A stretch of 64,000 nucleotides of DNA from Ovis canadensis (taxonomy: Eukaryota; Chordata; Mammalia; Artiodactyla; Bovidae), in contig NC_091246.1 in assembly GCF_042477335.2 (NCBI RefSeq), positions 254,557,501 through 254,621,500 on the forward strand. The letters run 5' to 3'. A program made the translations under genes and the position numbers. Every line of letters starts with the position of its first letter. Position 1 is the stretch's first letter. Shown one piece after another: positions 57,801 to 63,464 of this stretch. Under the pieces are notes generated by a model. The model made no database searches, was not told the origin of the DNA, and saw nothing but the letters and a program-made list of their open reading frames with translations.

Positions 57801-59478
57801 ACATCACCCCAAGACACACTGCCTCTGCCACTCACGGTCCAAGGCCATCCCCCATCCTCTAGAAAATTCTGCAGGGGACGATCCGGTCTCAGGCTTCCTG
57901 TGGCAGGTCAAACAAGAGACACAGCTGCCCGACGGGCATGGGGTAGGCAGGGCAGGTGAGTCACCCCCACGGGTATGCAGAGCTGGGGGAGGCGGTGGCG
58001 CCAGCTGGCACGGGCACCCCTCCTCATCATCTGGGGCTTCTGTCTGTGTCGGGAGCAACCAAGTCCCCTTCCTAGTCCTCACTGCCCACCCACCCTCAGC
58101 CTGCTGCAGACCAGCGCCTCAGCTCCTCTCTAGTGCCCGGGACCAACCCCGTCTCTGCTTCTAAGTTAACTCCAGTTTTTAAAGTCCTGGTTTAAAATGC
58201 TGGTTCTCAGGTGGGGGTGACCTTCCCTACAGGGCACACTGGGTGATGTCCAGAGGTGTTTTTGGTGGTCACAAGTGAGGGGTGATCACTAGCATCTGCT
58301 GAGCAGGGGCCAGAGATACACTGCTTAACTTCTCCCAGGGCACAGGCTGGCCCCTCAGCAAGCAGTGGCCGTGCAGACAGTGCTGAGAAACGCAGGCTCG
58401 TCTCAGGAGAGCGCGGAGAGCTTCTCGATGGGAAGCCCGCAGCGCGGGCTTCTCCTCTCCTACCCCCAGAGTACCTGCCTTCCCCGCTCAGCCTTGGACC
58501 TAGGACCCCTGAGGACGCCTTAAGAAGTAAAGCGGCGGCTTCCTGGTGGTTCCCAGCGCCCAGCTCCCGAAACCCTGCCTGAACTCTCCTTTTCTTCCAA
58601 GGCGAGAGAGAGAAGACGGGGGCCTCCCCCAGCCTCTGGCTTTACGGCCACGGCCACGGCCACGGCGGTAGCAGGGGCCTAAAGCGCGGGTGCTGCTCTG
58701 TAAGCCGCAGGCGGCGGAGAGCAGAGAACACCGCCACGCGCGGCTTTGAGCACTGGATTCGCCACTTTGTAGCTGTGTGGCTGAGCCAACGGCTTGCTCT
58801 GCCTGTGGCTCCATTTCCACATTCATCACACAAAAGAAAGCTAGTTATAAACTCAGCCCCTCGGGTTGTTGTGAAAGTCAAGTTTGGGAGTTAAAGTTCA
58901 AGGATTAAATTCAAGAGGCTTGTCAAGCTCTTAGAACAGTGCTTGGCACAGAGTAAGTGCTTTGTTGAGTGTAAGTGATTTCTTTTTTTTGTTTGTTTTC
59001 AAAAGGACTGATGCCCAGTTTGCAGAGCTCATAAGCTGGGGATGTGGGTACCCCTCTTCCTAGTCTTGTGTGCCCAGTGAGACCCCAGCCCAGCCTGCAG
59101 GTTTGTCAGGACAGGGGCAAGTGCCCAGCAGCCTCCGAGGCCCTGAACCAGAGCTACAGGGCCTCTTCCCCCATTTCAGTCCCCCACACTTCGCGTCCCC
59201 TGGCTGGGGTCTTGAAGAAGCCCGGCTGAGAAAGGCAAACACCTCTTTCCGCGCCTAGCTGCTGTTCCAAGGCCAAGACTCAGGAGAGGGCAGCCAAGAC
59301 AGGAAGCGCCCCAGACGGCCTGCAGGGAGAGCCCGGGGTCGGCACCAGGGGCCCGCAATGCCCACCCCCAGGCTTCTGGCTCTTACCCATAAATGTCCAC
59401 CAGGGTCTCGACTCCAGCCACACACACGGCGCTGGTGGGGTGTTCCAAGGACACACGCACAATCCTCTGCAGAGACAT
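30656..59478 (-). CDS. PADI3: Peptidylarginine deiminase 3, complete 16-exon gene
   Basis: Protein-arginine deiminase type III: calcium-dependent cytoplasmic enzyme that converts peptidyl-arginine to citrulline, in hair follicle and epidermis acting on trichohyalin and filaggrin (family knowledge). Sixteen minus-strand exons join as 59478-59387, 52527-52347, 50123-50051, 47891-47830, 46881-46764, 45639-45514, 44150-43972, 43760-43657, 43578-43467, 41461-41354, 38820-38669, 37504-37360, 37276-37174, 35454-35375, 32683-32558 and 30889-30656. They total 1995 bases, i.e. 664 residues plus stop, the human PADI3 length. All introns are GT-AG and every phase closes. Domains: PAD_N (about 1-115), PAD_M (about 116-290), catalytic PAD_C (about 295-664). 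Catalytic D350, H470, D472 and C646 are present, as are W347, R372 and calcium ligands N153, D155, D157, D165, D176, D179, Q349, E351, E353, D369, S370, N373, F407, L410 and E411. PADI3 rather than PADI1 or PADI4 is chosen from the residue pattern throughout, e.g. [19 protein letters not shown] and [17 protein letters not shown]. The last residues (CMEP) are unusual for the family. Confidence 0.97.
30890..32557. other. PADI3 intron 15
   Basis: 1.67 kb of GC-rich sequence. I recognise no interspersed repeat in it. Purine-rich stretches at 31.3-31.8 kb keep long frames open on the plus strand by composition only. Confidence 0.6.
32558..32683 (-). CDS. PADI3: PADI3 exon 15
   Basis: Codes residues 546-587, [19 protein letters not shown] onward to AFFPDL. 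The acceptor is CCCCAG and the donor GTGAGG. It is nearly identical to human PAD3 and matches the fifteenth exon in the usual 16-exon PADI layout. Confidence 0.96.
33030..33115 (+). mobile_element. Bov-A fragment
   Basis: CCACGGACAGAGGAGCCTGG to GAGCCGGACATGACTGAG is the 3' half of a Bov-A unit, in PADI3 intron 14. Confidence 0.75.
33498..33740 (+). mobile_element. Bov-tA SINE
   Basis: GGTTCCCGGGTGGCTCAGTG head, TCCATCCCTGGGTCCGGAAG middle and GGTCGGACACGACTGAGCG end, followed by a short CGCA-rich tail. It is antisense to PADI3, in intron 14. Confidence 0.88.
34087..34347. repeat. C-rich minisatellite in PADI3 intron 14
   Basis: About four copies of a 19-bp unit (CCCTGCCCCCTCCCACCAG, 34095 onward) grade into variants with CCCCCAGCTCGCC of about 22 bp and long C-runs. 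The minus, transcribed-sense strand is G-rich with repeated G-runs of 3-12 bases. It is a strong G-quadruplex candidate. Confidence 0.9.
35375..35454 (-). CDS. PADI3: PADI3 exon 14
   Basis: Codes residues 519-545, [19 protein letters not shown] followed by IGYNKFVQ. The acceptor is TCACAG and the donor GTACCA. It is a helical part of the catalytic domain, conserved in all PADs. Confidence 0.95.
35915..36110 (-). repeat. MIR SINE in PADI3 intron 13
   Basis: GCCATTTACTGATCTCTTAC, CATTTTACAGATGAGGAAAC and TGAGGCTCAGAGAAGTAAAA are clear antisense MIR landmarks, so its sense matches the PADI3 strand. Confidence 0.8.
36200..37173. other. PADI3 intron 13, 5' part
   Basis: No interspersed repeat recognised apart from the MIR further on. 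A run of about ten G bases (37130-37139) lies about 35 bp from the exon 13 donor. Confidence 0.55.
37174..37276 (-). CDS. PADI3: PADI3 exon 13
   Basis: Codes residues 485-518 ([19 protein letters not shown] onward to LLFQGVI) and one base of codon 519. The donor is GTGGGT. Human PAD3 reads GVVDDEQV across the exon 13/14 junction, whereas this gene reads GVIGNQQV. Confidence 0.95.
37360..37504 (-). CDS. PADI3: PADI3 exon 12 (catalytic His470 and Asp472)
   Basis: Codes residues 436-484, [19 protein letters not shown] onward to FVPATDGK. The motif [12 protein letters not shown] supplies catalytic H470 and D472. The acceptor is CCCCAG and the donor GTGAAG. The next intron is only 83 bp. Confidence 0.97.
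37505..38668. other. PADI3 intron 11
   Basis: 1.16 kb, AT-richer between 37.5 and 38.35 kb, with no recognised repeat or exon-like frame. Confidence 0.55.
38669..38820 (-). CDS. PADI3: PADI3 exon 11
   Basis: Codes residues 386-435 ([19 protein letters not shown] onward to GGNLP) and two bases of codon 436. It contains calcium ligands D388, F407, L410 and E411. The acceptor is CCCAG and the donor GTGAGA. Confidence 0.96.
39440..39985 (-). mobile_element. L1 3' UTR fragment split by BovB
   Basis: 39440-39626 (TTGATTTCTGTTGTAAAGCG, GATATTGAGGATGGCTCCC, ATCATAGTTTGCAT) and 39885-39985 (CAATCCTCCCCTCCCCTC, TCTGTGAGTCTCTATTTCC) are successive parts of the antisense L1 3' region. A BovB tail interrupts them. 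In PADI3 intron 10. Confidence 0.75.
39627..39884 (-). mobile_element. BovB LINE 3' end, about 0.26 kb
   Basis: TTCAGTTCAGTCGCTCAGTC to GGAGCTTCAGCTTTAGCATC is the terminal part of BovB. It is inserted into the L1 fragment above, directly after TTTGCA. Confidence 0.92.
40060..40190 (-). repeat. MIR SINE
   Basis: TGATGAGGAAATTGAGGCTC, then TCACGCAAGGTCACACAGCA, an antisense MIR in PADI3 intron 10. Confidence 0.75.
40195..40320 (-). repeat. Ruminant interspersed repeat, L1-like 3' region
   Basis: TTTTTAGTTGGAGGATAACT, GTGTTGTGCTGGTCTCTGCC and CTCCTGAACCTCCCTCCCAT match a repeat common in cattle-type genomes. A second, longer copy is at 49680-49875. I am not sure of the family name. Confidence 0.55.
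40462..41166 (+). mobile_element. BovB LINE 3' part, with internal duplication
   Basis: Plus-strand BovB from the C-terminal RT region (TADG-like start, [20 protein letters not shown]) to the CGACTGAACTGAACTGA tail. ATGCAG repeats at 40456-40461 and 41167-41172 look like a target-site duplication. It is 5'-truncated and antisense to PADI3. Confidence 0.92.
40626..40827 (+). repeat. 101-bp tandem duplication inside BovB
   Basis: Units 40626-40726 and 40727-40827 are identical except one base (A at about 40706 versus G at about 40807). Both begin ATGGTTTTTCCAGTGGTCAT and end GGTGTTGGAGAAGATT. BovB copies elsewhere in the window have one unit. Confidence 0.95.
41354..41461 (-). CDS. PADI3: PADI3 exon 10 (catalytic Asp350)
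   Basis: Codes residues 350-385, [19 protein letters not shown] onward to YKRIL. The first codon is the catalytic aspartate D350. E351, E353, D369, S370 and N373 are calcium ligands and R372 contacts the substrate in PAD structures. The acceptor is CTGCAG and the donor GTGAGT. Confidence 0.97.
41950..42150 (-). repeat. MIR SINE in PADI3 intron 9
   Basis: ATTTTATGAGTGCTAACTCC, CACAACAGAGGAAAGTGAGG and GCCCAAGGGCCCACAGCC resemble antisense MIR. Confidence 0.65.
42265..42605 (-). mobile_element. Bov-tA SINE with internal tandem repeat
   Basis: The plus strand runs from TGCTAAGTCGCTTCAGCCAT to AGTGCCACCTGGGAAGCTC, a reverse Bov-tA. It is about 120 bp too long because a 60-bp segment near its tRNA-like head is repeated. 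In PADI3 intron 9, same sense as the gene. Confidence 0.9.
42415..42586. repeat. 60-bp tandem repeat, about 2.9 copies
   Basis: Units start at 42415, 42475 and 42535 with GAGCTGGCGTCTCCTCTGCC. Units 1 and 2 differ at one base (CACTGG versus CACAGG); unit 3 matches unit 1 to its end at 42586. The period is a multiple of three, so frames stay open on both strands and give a repeated 20-residue peptide that I regard as meaningless. Confidence 0.95.
43040..43160. mobile_element. MER20 DNA transposon fragment (hAT-Charlie)
   Basis: GGCTTCTCAGCCTCGGC, TAATTCTTTGTCGTGGGGGC and GCAGGATGTTTGGCAGCATC are MER20 landmarks. In PADI3 intron 9. Confidence 0.8.
43467..43578 (-). CDS. PADI3: PADI3 exon 9
   Basis: Codes residues 312-349, from [19 protein letters not shown] to NRNDRWIQ. 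W347 and Q349 line the active site and a calcium site in PAD structures. The acceptor is CCACAG and the donor GTACCG, a weaker but legal GT donor. Confidence 0.96.
43657..43760 (-). CDS. PADI3: PADI3 exon 8
   Basis: Codes residues 278-311 ([19 protein letters not shown] onward to VYVC) and two bases of codon 312. It starts the catalytic alpha/beta-propeller domain; the APWIMTP motif is typical of PADs. The intron that follows is only 78 bp. The donor is GTGAGT. Confidence 0.96.
43972..44150 (-). CDS. PADI3: PADI3 exon 7
   Basis: Codes residues 218-277, from [19 protein letters not shown] to LLDDSNE, finishing the PAD_M domain. It is closely similar to human PAD3 ([19 protein letters not shown]). 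The acceptor is GCCAG and the donor GTAGGG. Confidence 0.96.
44430..44540 (-). repeat. L2/MIR-like old repeat
   Basis: TTATTTACTGAACACCTACT followed by ATGCACCTAGGAGG and GTGAGCACGGTCCCTGCCCT is typical of antisense L2/MIR 3' ends. In PADI3 intron 6. Confidence 0.55.
44735..44781. repeat. CGCA microsatellite
   Basis: Alternating CACG/CGCA units with little else, in PADI3 intron 6. Alternating purine-pyrimidine CG/CA tracts can adopt Z-DNA. Confidence 0.9.
44939..44990. mobile_element. Mariner-type MITE fragment
   Basis: TGTTGCCCAAAAAGTTACAT and CAGAAAAACCCAAATAC match one arm of the ruminant mariner MITE (GGCCAAAAAGTTCG..., AAAAACCCGAA). It is partial, in PADI3 intron 6. Confidence 0.5.
45468..45486. 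repeat. C-run next to PADI3 exon 6 donor
   Basis: About eleven consecutive C bases, a G, then further C bases on the plus strand; G-runs on the transcribed-sense strand, about 28 bp into intron 6. Confidence 0.9.
45514..45639 (-). CDS. PADI3: PADI3 exon 6
   Basis: Codes residues 176-217 ([19 protein letters not shown] onward to VFHAC) and one base of codon 218. It includes calcium ligands D176 and D179 of the PAD_M domain. The acceptor is CCCAG and the donor GTGAGT. A long C-run on the plus strand lies about 30 bp beyond the donor, inside the intron. Confidence 0.95.
46167..46382 (-). mobile_element. Bov-tA SINE
   Basis: GTGCTCAGTCGTGTCTGACT to TACCAGCTGAGCTACCAGGG is a full reverse Bov-tA in PADI3 intron 5, same sense as the gene. 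A short internal duplication repeats ACACAGTCCATCCAA / ACACAGTCCATGGAA-like text at about 46208 and 46243. Confidence 0.88.
46440..46625 (+). repeat. MIR SINE
   Basis: CTCAGGCTGACTGAGTGACT, CAACATCGTCATCTCTGAAT and CAAAGTAGGTGCTCAGCATT match MIR in forward orientation. In PADI3 intron 5. Confidence 0.6.
46764..46881 (-). CDS. PADI3: PADI3 exon 5 (calcium-binding loop)
   Basis: Codes residues 137-175 ([19 protein letters not shown] onward to CLQ) plus one base of codon 176. It carries calcium ligands N153, D155, D157, D165 and D168 in the numbering shared with human PAD4. The DPSCDVQDNCD segment of human PAD3 reads [12 protein letters not shown] here; the aspartates used as ligands remain. 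The acceptor is CGGCAG and the donor GTGAGG. Confidence 0.95.
47345..47575. mobile_element. hAT (Charlie-group) non-autonomous DNA transposon
   Basis: AATAAAGTTTTATTGGAACA, AGCCTAAAACATTTACTATC and the end TTTGCCAACCCCCAACC match a widespread mammalian hAT-type element. An A-run of about 20 with one G (47525-47545) lies within it. In PADI3 intron 4. Confidence 0.6.
47830..47891 (-). CDS. PADI3: PADI3 exon 4
   Basis: Codes residues 116-136, [18 protein letters not shown] followed by VDK, the entry into the PAD_M calcium-binding domain. It is the shortest coding exon at 62 bp. The acceptor is TTGCAG and the donor GTAGGC. Confidence 0.94.
48832..48908. mobile_element. Mariner-type MITE
   Basis: GGGTTGGCCTAAAAATCCGT, GGTTTTTCCATAAAGTG and the inverted arm AGAAAGCCCAAGCAGACTTT form a short palindromic element like ruminant mariner MITEs. 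In PADI3 intron 3. Confidence 0.65.
48910..49675. other. PADI3 intron 3, middle part
   Basis: The segment 48990-49160 (TGCGCTGCTGGCAGGTGTGT, GGACAGCCATCTGGCAGTAT) and 49370-49620 (TCTTGTTTTG-type, GTACTTGTCCTCCGTTGTAT) look like old L1 antisense sequence, but too diverged for a firm call. Confidence 0.35.
49680..49875 (-). repeat. Ruminant interspersed repeat, L1-like 3' region
   Basis: TTTTAATTGGAGGATGACTA, CACACATCAGCATGAGTCAG and CCTCCCACCTCCCTCCCCAT; the longer relative of the 40.2 kb copy. In PADI3 intron 3. Confidence 0.55.
50051..50123 (-). CDS. PADI3: PADI3 exon 3
   Basis: Codes residues 92-115 ([19 protein letters not shown], then YLTCV) plus one base of codon 116, the end of the PAD_N domain. 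The acceptor is CTACAG and the donor GTAAGT. The human protein reads [19 protein letters not shown] here, so only a short polar loop differs. Confidence 0.95.
50250..50970 (+). repeat. Cluster of MIR SINE pieces in PADI3 intron 2
   Basis: Three forward MIR-like segments: about 50260-50400 (CGGTTAGCCCATCTGTAAAA), about 50570-50770 (CTCTGAGCTGCCTCAGTTTG) and about 50790-50970 (AGTCAGATGGCCTGGGCTGG). All are decayed. Confidence 0.5.
51030..52346. other. CpG-rich part of PADI3 intron 2
   Basis: GC- and CpG-rich sequence just downstream of exon 2, with no interspersed repeat recognised. Long overlapping frames on both strands follow from composition. It could be a CpG island; no internal promoter was identified. 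Confidence 0.5.
52347..52527 (-). CDS. PADI3: PADI3 exon 2
   Basis: Codes residues 31-91, from [19 protein letters not shown] to SNELNDSH, the core of the PAD_N immunoglobulin/cupredoxin-like domain. The acceptor CCCAG precedes 52527 and the donor GTGAGC follows 52347. At 181 bp it is the same length as PADI4 exon 2. The surrounding DNA (about 51.3-52.4 kb) is CpG-rich, so the open frame runs far into the intron; that extension is not coding. Confidence 0.96.
53060..53280 (-). repeat. MIR SINE in PADI3 intron 1
   Basis: GCTCTGTGCCTGCCATATTG, CCCATTTTACAGACAGGAAA and CCAAGGTCATGGAGCTACTA are clear antisense MIR landmarks. Confidence 0.75.
53706..53889. mobile_element. Old palindromic DNA-transposon-like element
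   Basis: GGGCTGCCAGGTTTAATAAA start, AATATTTGGGACATCCCTCA centre and TTTTATCTGGTAACT end. Same family as the BovB-split copy at 40368-41262; here it is uninterrupted. Confidence 0.65.
54690..54880 (+). repeat. MIR SINE
   Basis: GGCTCTGGGGCCAGGTTGCC, CCGGGTTCAAATCCAGCTCC and CTCTCTGCGCCTCTGCGTC match the 5' half of MIR. Confidence 0.7.
55690..55850 (-). repeat. MIR SINE
   Basis: GGGAGGCTCAGAGATGACAG and CAAAGCCACACAGCTGGTGA match antisense MIR. Confidence 0.6.
56940..57365. repeat. Three MIR SINE pieces in alternating orientation
   Basis: Antisense about 56940-57040 (AACGCTTACGTGCCAGGCAC), forward about 57080-57200 (GTGCCTCAGTTTCCTCCTCT) and antisense about 57215-57365 (GGGAGGTTAAGTGACTTTCC). 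In PADI3 intron 1. Confidence 0.65.
58196..58395. mobile_element. MER20 DNA transposon (hAT-Charlie)
   Basis: TGGTTCTCAGGTGGGGGTGA, TTTTGGTGGTCACAAGTGAG, AGCATCTGCTGAGCAGGGGC and the closing CAGTGCTGAGAAACGCAGG match MER20 over most of its length. In PADI3 intron 1. Confidence 0.8.
58738..58975 (+). repeat. Near-full-length MIR SINE
   Basis: ACTTTGTAGCTGTGTGGCTG, CCTCGGGTTGTTGTGAAAGT and GAACAGTGCTTGGCACAGAG run in MIR order from 5' to 3'. In PADI3 intron 1, close to exon 1. Confidence 0.85.
59387..59478 (-). CDS. PADI3: PADI3 exon 1 (initiator exon)
   Basis: Codes residues 1-30 and two bases of codon 31, starting [19 protein letters not shown] and nearly identical to human PAD3. It is the first strand of the cupredoxin-like N-terminal domain. 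The donor GTAAGA follows at 59386-59381. Its 92-bp length equals that of PADI4 exon 1 in this window, as expected for paralogues. A CCAAT/GC/TATA-like promoter lies just upstream and no competing upstream ATG is in frame with a splice. Confidence 0.96.
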
Positions 59479-59525
59479 GCTGGCCTCCACCTGGGCTTGA
59501 GCCTCAGATGACCCTTGGCATGTGG

Positions 59526-59575
59526 TTTAAAAGACCCTGGCCCCACCCCACCAGCCCCAGGTGCTAGCCCATTGG
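59526..59575 (-). promoter_or_regulatory. PADI3: PADI3 core promoter: CCAAT, GC and TATA-like boxes
   Basis: On the minus strand a CCAAT box (59571-59575), a G-rich GGTGGGG box (about 59541-59551) and a TATA-like CTTTTAAA (59526-59533) lie in that order, 48-97 bp upstream of the ATG. The start site is predicted near 59500. Published work on human PADI3 reports NF-Y and Sp1/Sp3 control, which fits the first two boxes. Function is inferred from sequence and spacing. Confidence 0.7.
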
Positions 59576-59989
59576 CTCCAGTCCCAGAAGCCCAGCCCCT
59601 TCCCCGAGCCGCGAGCTCAGGATTGGGGGGAAGAAGCCGGGAGTTTGCATATGACCCTATGGCTCTCACCCAGGCCCACAGACAGTTAATTTCTCACTTT
59701 AGGGGGAGAACATTAAGTCCTTTAGGTACCTGGCCAGGGCACCAGGACCCTGGAGGGGTCACAGGTGCAGGGTGTTGATCAGGGGACCGTTCTCGATTTC
59801 CACTCTCAGCCTCTTCACCCTCTTTTTCTGTCTGTCTTTTCAGAGACAAGATGTTGTCAGTGGGGAGCTTCTCTGCCGTGCTGGGAAAACTGGTGGAAAC
59901 GCAGATCCCGGGTCCAGCCTGCACCTTGACGAGCAGCCCGGCACCTGGAGGCTTCTTTTTGCACCACTTTTCCAGGCTTTAGTGAGTCT

Positions 59990-60140
59990 GTTACGCTGCT
60001 GCTCTGCTTCATGGTGCGGTTTTCTGGTCGTGAGGCACGTGCAACCTTCGCTCCCCATCTAGGGGTCAGACCTGCGCCCTCTGCCCCAGCAGGTGAAGTC
60101 CCAACCACCAGACCCCCAGGGAAGTCCCCCAGAACTTTTG
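59990..60140 (-). mobile_element. CHR-type tRNA SINE
   Basis: The plus strand ends CCACCAGACCCCCAGGGAAG, the reversed head, with GTGCGGTTTTCTGGTCGTGA and GTGAGGCACGTGCAACC inside. In the PADI1-PADI3 spacer. Confidence 0.65.
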
Positions 60141-60224
60141 TTTTTCACAAGCAGCCACATTTCTGAACTGAACTGAACTATAGCATTTCAAGGCATTTTG
60201 AGGAACACCAGTCTTTTTCTTAAG

Positions 60225-60435
60225 AGCATGGGTTTTTCAGGCTGGATTGCCGCCCTGCCGCAGTTACTTCCTGAGTGACCAGGGGCAAGTCATTTAATTG
60301 CTCTGTGCCTCATTTTGGCACCTGAAAAATGGTCATTGTGAGGGTTAATGGGGACAACGTGAGAAGAGCTCTAGTGTGGAGCTCAGCATTATTTTATTAT
60401 GGGTGTTGCTGTTATTGTTATTATTATTATTAGAT
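60225..60435 (+). repeat. MIR SINE
   Basis: CCGCAGTTACTTCCTGAGTG, CATTTAATTGCTCTGTGCCT and TGAGGGTTAATGGGGACAAC, then an ATT-rich tail. In the PADI1-PADI3 spacer. Confidence 0.75.
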
Positions 60436-61804
60436 GCCAAAAGCTTCTGGAAACACTCTCTGGCCAGGAGGAGCTAAGAAGGTCAGAGCAGGAAGGCTCC
60501 CGCTTGTCAGGTGGGGAGACAGACCAGGGAGGGCGTTTGGCCGCCTGACACAGTGGGAGCAAGGTCTCTGGGAGAGGAGTCTTGGGCTTGGACCCAGGCT
60601 CCGCCGGGTGCCGGCTGTGCGGCCCTGGGGCTTTGTCCCCTCATGGTGCCCTCATCCGTGGACGGTGCGGCTCGGCACCAGCCCAGCAGAGATAATAGCG
60701 GACACACCCTGCCCAGGGAGGCCCAGAAGGTGCTGAACAGAGGTTTCCTCCCTTCTCCCTGGTGATGCTAACAGTTTGGTGCAGGGTGGGGACAGGGTCT
60801 GATCCCCGGAGTCCCTGGCTGGGGTGTTTGCACAAGTTCCAGGATCTCAGCGAGTCTGAGACTGGCGCTCCGGTGCCCAGCTCGGTCTGCAGAGGGAGGG
60901 TGTTCTTCGCAAGGAGAGATGCTGGGTCCAGGGACAGCTTCGCCTTCGGGCTGTAAAATGGCTTGGGGGCTGAGCCTGCTCCGGGCAGCAGTCAGAGCTC
61001 GGGAGGAAACGCCAGGCAGGGGCCTTAGCCTGCCTGTGGACACAGCTGGGAAACAGACGCACAAGCCAGGGCATCCCTCTGGGCCTGGCCTGCTGGACAG
61101 GACCAGCCTCCTGCTCAGAGCCCCGGAGCTCTGTACGTGGAGGTGGGCCCCTGCTTCCCCTCTCCCAGAGAACGCATGCCAGCTTTTAGAAAGAGATTTG
61201 TGCTTTCATCACACTAAAGTGTCCATGACTGACAGGCAGCCACTTTTTGCTTTTTAGTCCACAACAAACCTCAAATAAGGTGAATGTGAGAGCGAGTGTC
61301 AAAGGAGCATTTCAAGGCAGCACCAAGGACGGAGGATATCTTCAGGCCTCCGAAATCAGACCACTGAGGCCAGGTAGCTTAGTAGGTTTCGAGGCAAGAA
61401 TGAAAGGGAATTGCAATGGCCTGTGGCCCTGAACATCAGTCCTGCTGGGGACTGTCCCACTCTGTGGACAGCACCCCTGCCCCCAGAGGAAGCAGACAGC
61501 CCAGGGAAGGGAGAGGGATGAAGAGACAGGATCCACCCTCCTCTGATAACCATCTTAGCAAAGCAGGAAGCCTCACGAGGGGCATGTGCCAGCCACTCTG
61601 CTGTGTCAGCCTGCCTGCCTGGCACTGGGGGCTCTCCGCTGGGTAGGAGCTGCCCGTGGCCAGTGGAAGTTGAGCCCAGGAGCTGATAGCATAGAGGGTG
61701 GAACTGAAAACAGCCCTCCCCGCCCCGCCCACAACCTCCACCACACTGACATCCCCCGCCTCCTGCTCACGGCCCAGAGAACAGAAGCAGAGACAGGCCC
61801 AGGG
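60436..61804. other. PADI1-PADI3 spacer, remaining part
   Basis: About 1.4 kb with a further MIR-like patch near 60590-60740 and otherwise no recognised element or gene. It is close enough to PADI3 to hold distal promoter elements, but I see no diagnostic site cluster. Confidence 0.5.
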
Positions 61805-63464
61805 AGACATGCATGTTGACATTTTTATTCATCAGAAGGAAGGTGACCGGTCACCTGGAACATTCTCAGAGGGAACATCGGCCCCACCCCAGCCCAGCAG
61901 CCGTTCCAGAGCTCCCGGCCCCCAGCGCCCTCCGGAAGGCCCGCCCCGCCCTACACGTCCCTCCTAACGCCCGCTCCCCTCCCACCCGCGGCCTTTCCCC
62001 GGAACCCGGCTGCACACCTTTGGCAGCTGAAGAGCCCCCTCCCCCTCTTGGCTCAGCGCGGGGGCATCAGGATGGTGAGCGGAAGGCACCCAGGTTAGAC
62101 CGGCAGGCAAATGTTGTTCCACCGAGCCTCCTGGAGGGGGAGGAGCCAGGCACACCGCCCCGCCCCCGAAACCAGAGCCTCTCCGTTTTCATCAATTTCA
62201 CAGGCTAGTGTCTGTGGTCGCCTCTGATGGCCAAGTGGTCGCGGCTAAGAGGGTTTAAAGGGCAGGAGGCTCGGTCTGAGTCTCAGCGGGAACCAGGGGC
62301 TCAGAGCTTCGGAGCTGGCCCCAAAGATTGGGGGGACGAAGGCAGGCGGGTTCCCCCCCTGCCCTGCTTGTCCGGGGAGGCACCCAGCCCTGTACGCCGC
62401 CCGCTTGCCTGTGCCCATCTCGGTACCTCACACGGGGCCAGGCTGCCAGCTCCCCGTGGCAGCTCTGCCTTCCCTCCTGGGGGTGGGGGGCTCACAGGGG
62501 CCTTGCTCACAGGTGGAACCCAAGCCGCAGGCCGGGTGGCAGAGCTGCTGGGAGAGAATGGGCGAGCCTTCCCTCCCACTGCCTGCAGAGCAGAGGGGGA
62601 TAATTAAGGGCTATTAAAGGAAATTAAACCGCACCCGCAGAGATAACCTAATGGTCCCCCCCACCCTCTCTGACATCTGGGCCTCCCCTCCTTGTTGGGT
62701 CTGGATCAGCCAGGCCTCATCTCACCGGGAGCCCAGACTTCAAAGCCCGGGAGGCCACGGGGGGCGGAAGCAGGTCCCCCTCGCGCCCACCTGCCTCCTT
62801 GCTCTGGCCTGTCAGTGTTGTCTGAGCCAGATAATTAAAGGCTTTCCAAACAGGAAACAAGCGCCCTTCTGAGGATGGAGGCAGGCATTAACAGGGGTTT
62901 TGATGCCTTTTCTTTTTAAAACAGGCCCACAGACACCGAGTTTTCCTGTCCTGATTTGCCTATGTAAATATGGCTGAGGTTACAGCCTGGAGGTCCGCAG
63001 GAGACAGTAGCTGGTAAAGGAAAGAGGGGCCCCAAAGCCCCTTTCCTGGTCTTACTCGAGTCACAGGTGGCCTAGAGACCCAGGGCCCAGGCCCTGTGGG
63101 CCCCATTCTTGGTGCAAACACAGAGGGAATCATCTCAGAACGGAGAGGGGCAAGTGGAGCTGGGGCACCCGCCGAGGGCACGCGTGGCCATGTGTGGCCA
63201 CCCCGGACGGTGCTCAGGCTGCTGACGGTCTCCAGAACCTCTGGGAGCAGTGGGTGGGGAAGAGGCGAGGGGGCAAGGAGGGCCATCCTTCTCGAGCTGA
63301 GTGTGCCGTGACCCTCCCTGTATCCTGGTACCCGTGGCGACCAGCACGCTTGGGGGCGCTCAGAGGAGGCGCGCACGGCCCCCCGAGGATGGCGGCCAGG
63401 TGGAGGCTCTTCACGCTGGCTGGCTTCCCTGGCGGGGGGCAAGGAGGACGCTGGGCGGGCCGGC
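61805..63464 (-). other. PADI1: Probable PADI1 3' UTR
   Basis: About 1.65 kb between the PADI1 stop and the first good minus-strand AATAAA, roughly the size of the human PADI1 3' UTR. It is GC-rich with no clear interspersed repeat. Two copies of a GATAATTAA-type motif sit at about 62599 and 62829. The extent is inferred. Confidence 0.55.
61824..61829 (-). promoter_or_regulatory. PADI1: Candidate PADI1 poly(A) signal AATAAA
   Basis: AATAAAAATG on the minus strand, about 1.64 kb after the PADI1 stop and about 2.3 kb before the PADI3 start. It is the only perfect hexamer noticed on this strand between the two genes. Confidence 0.6.
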
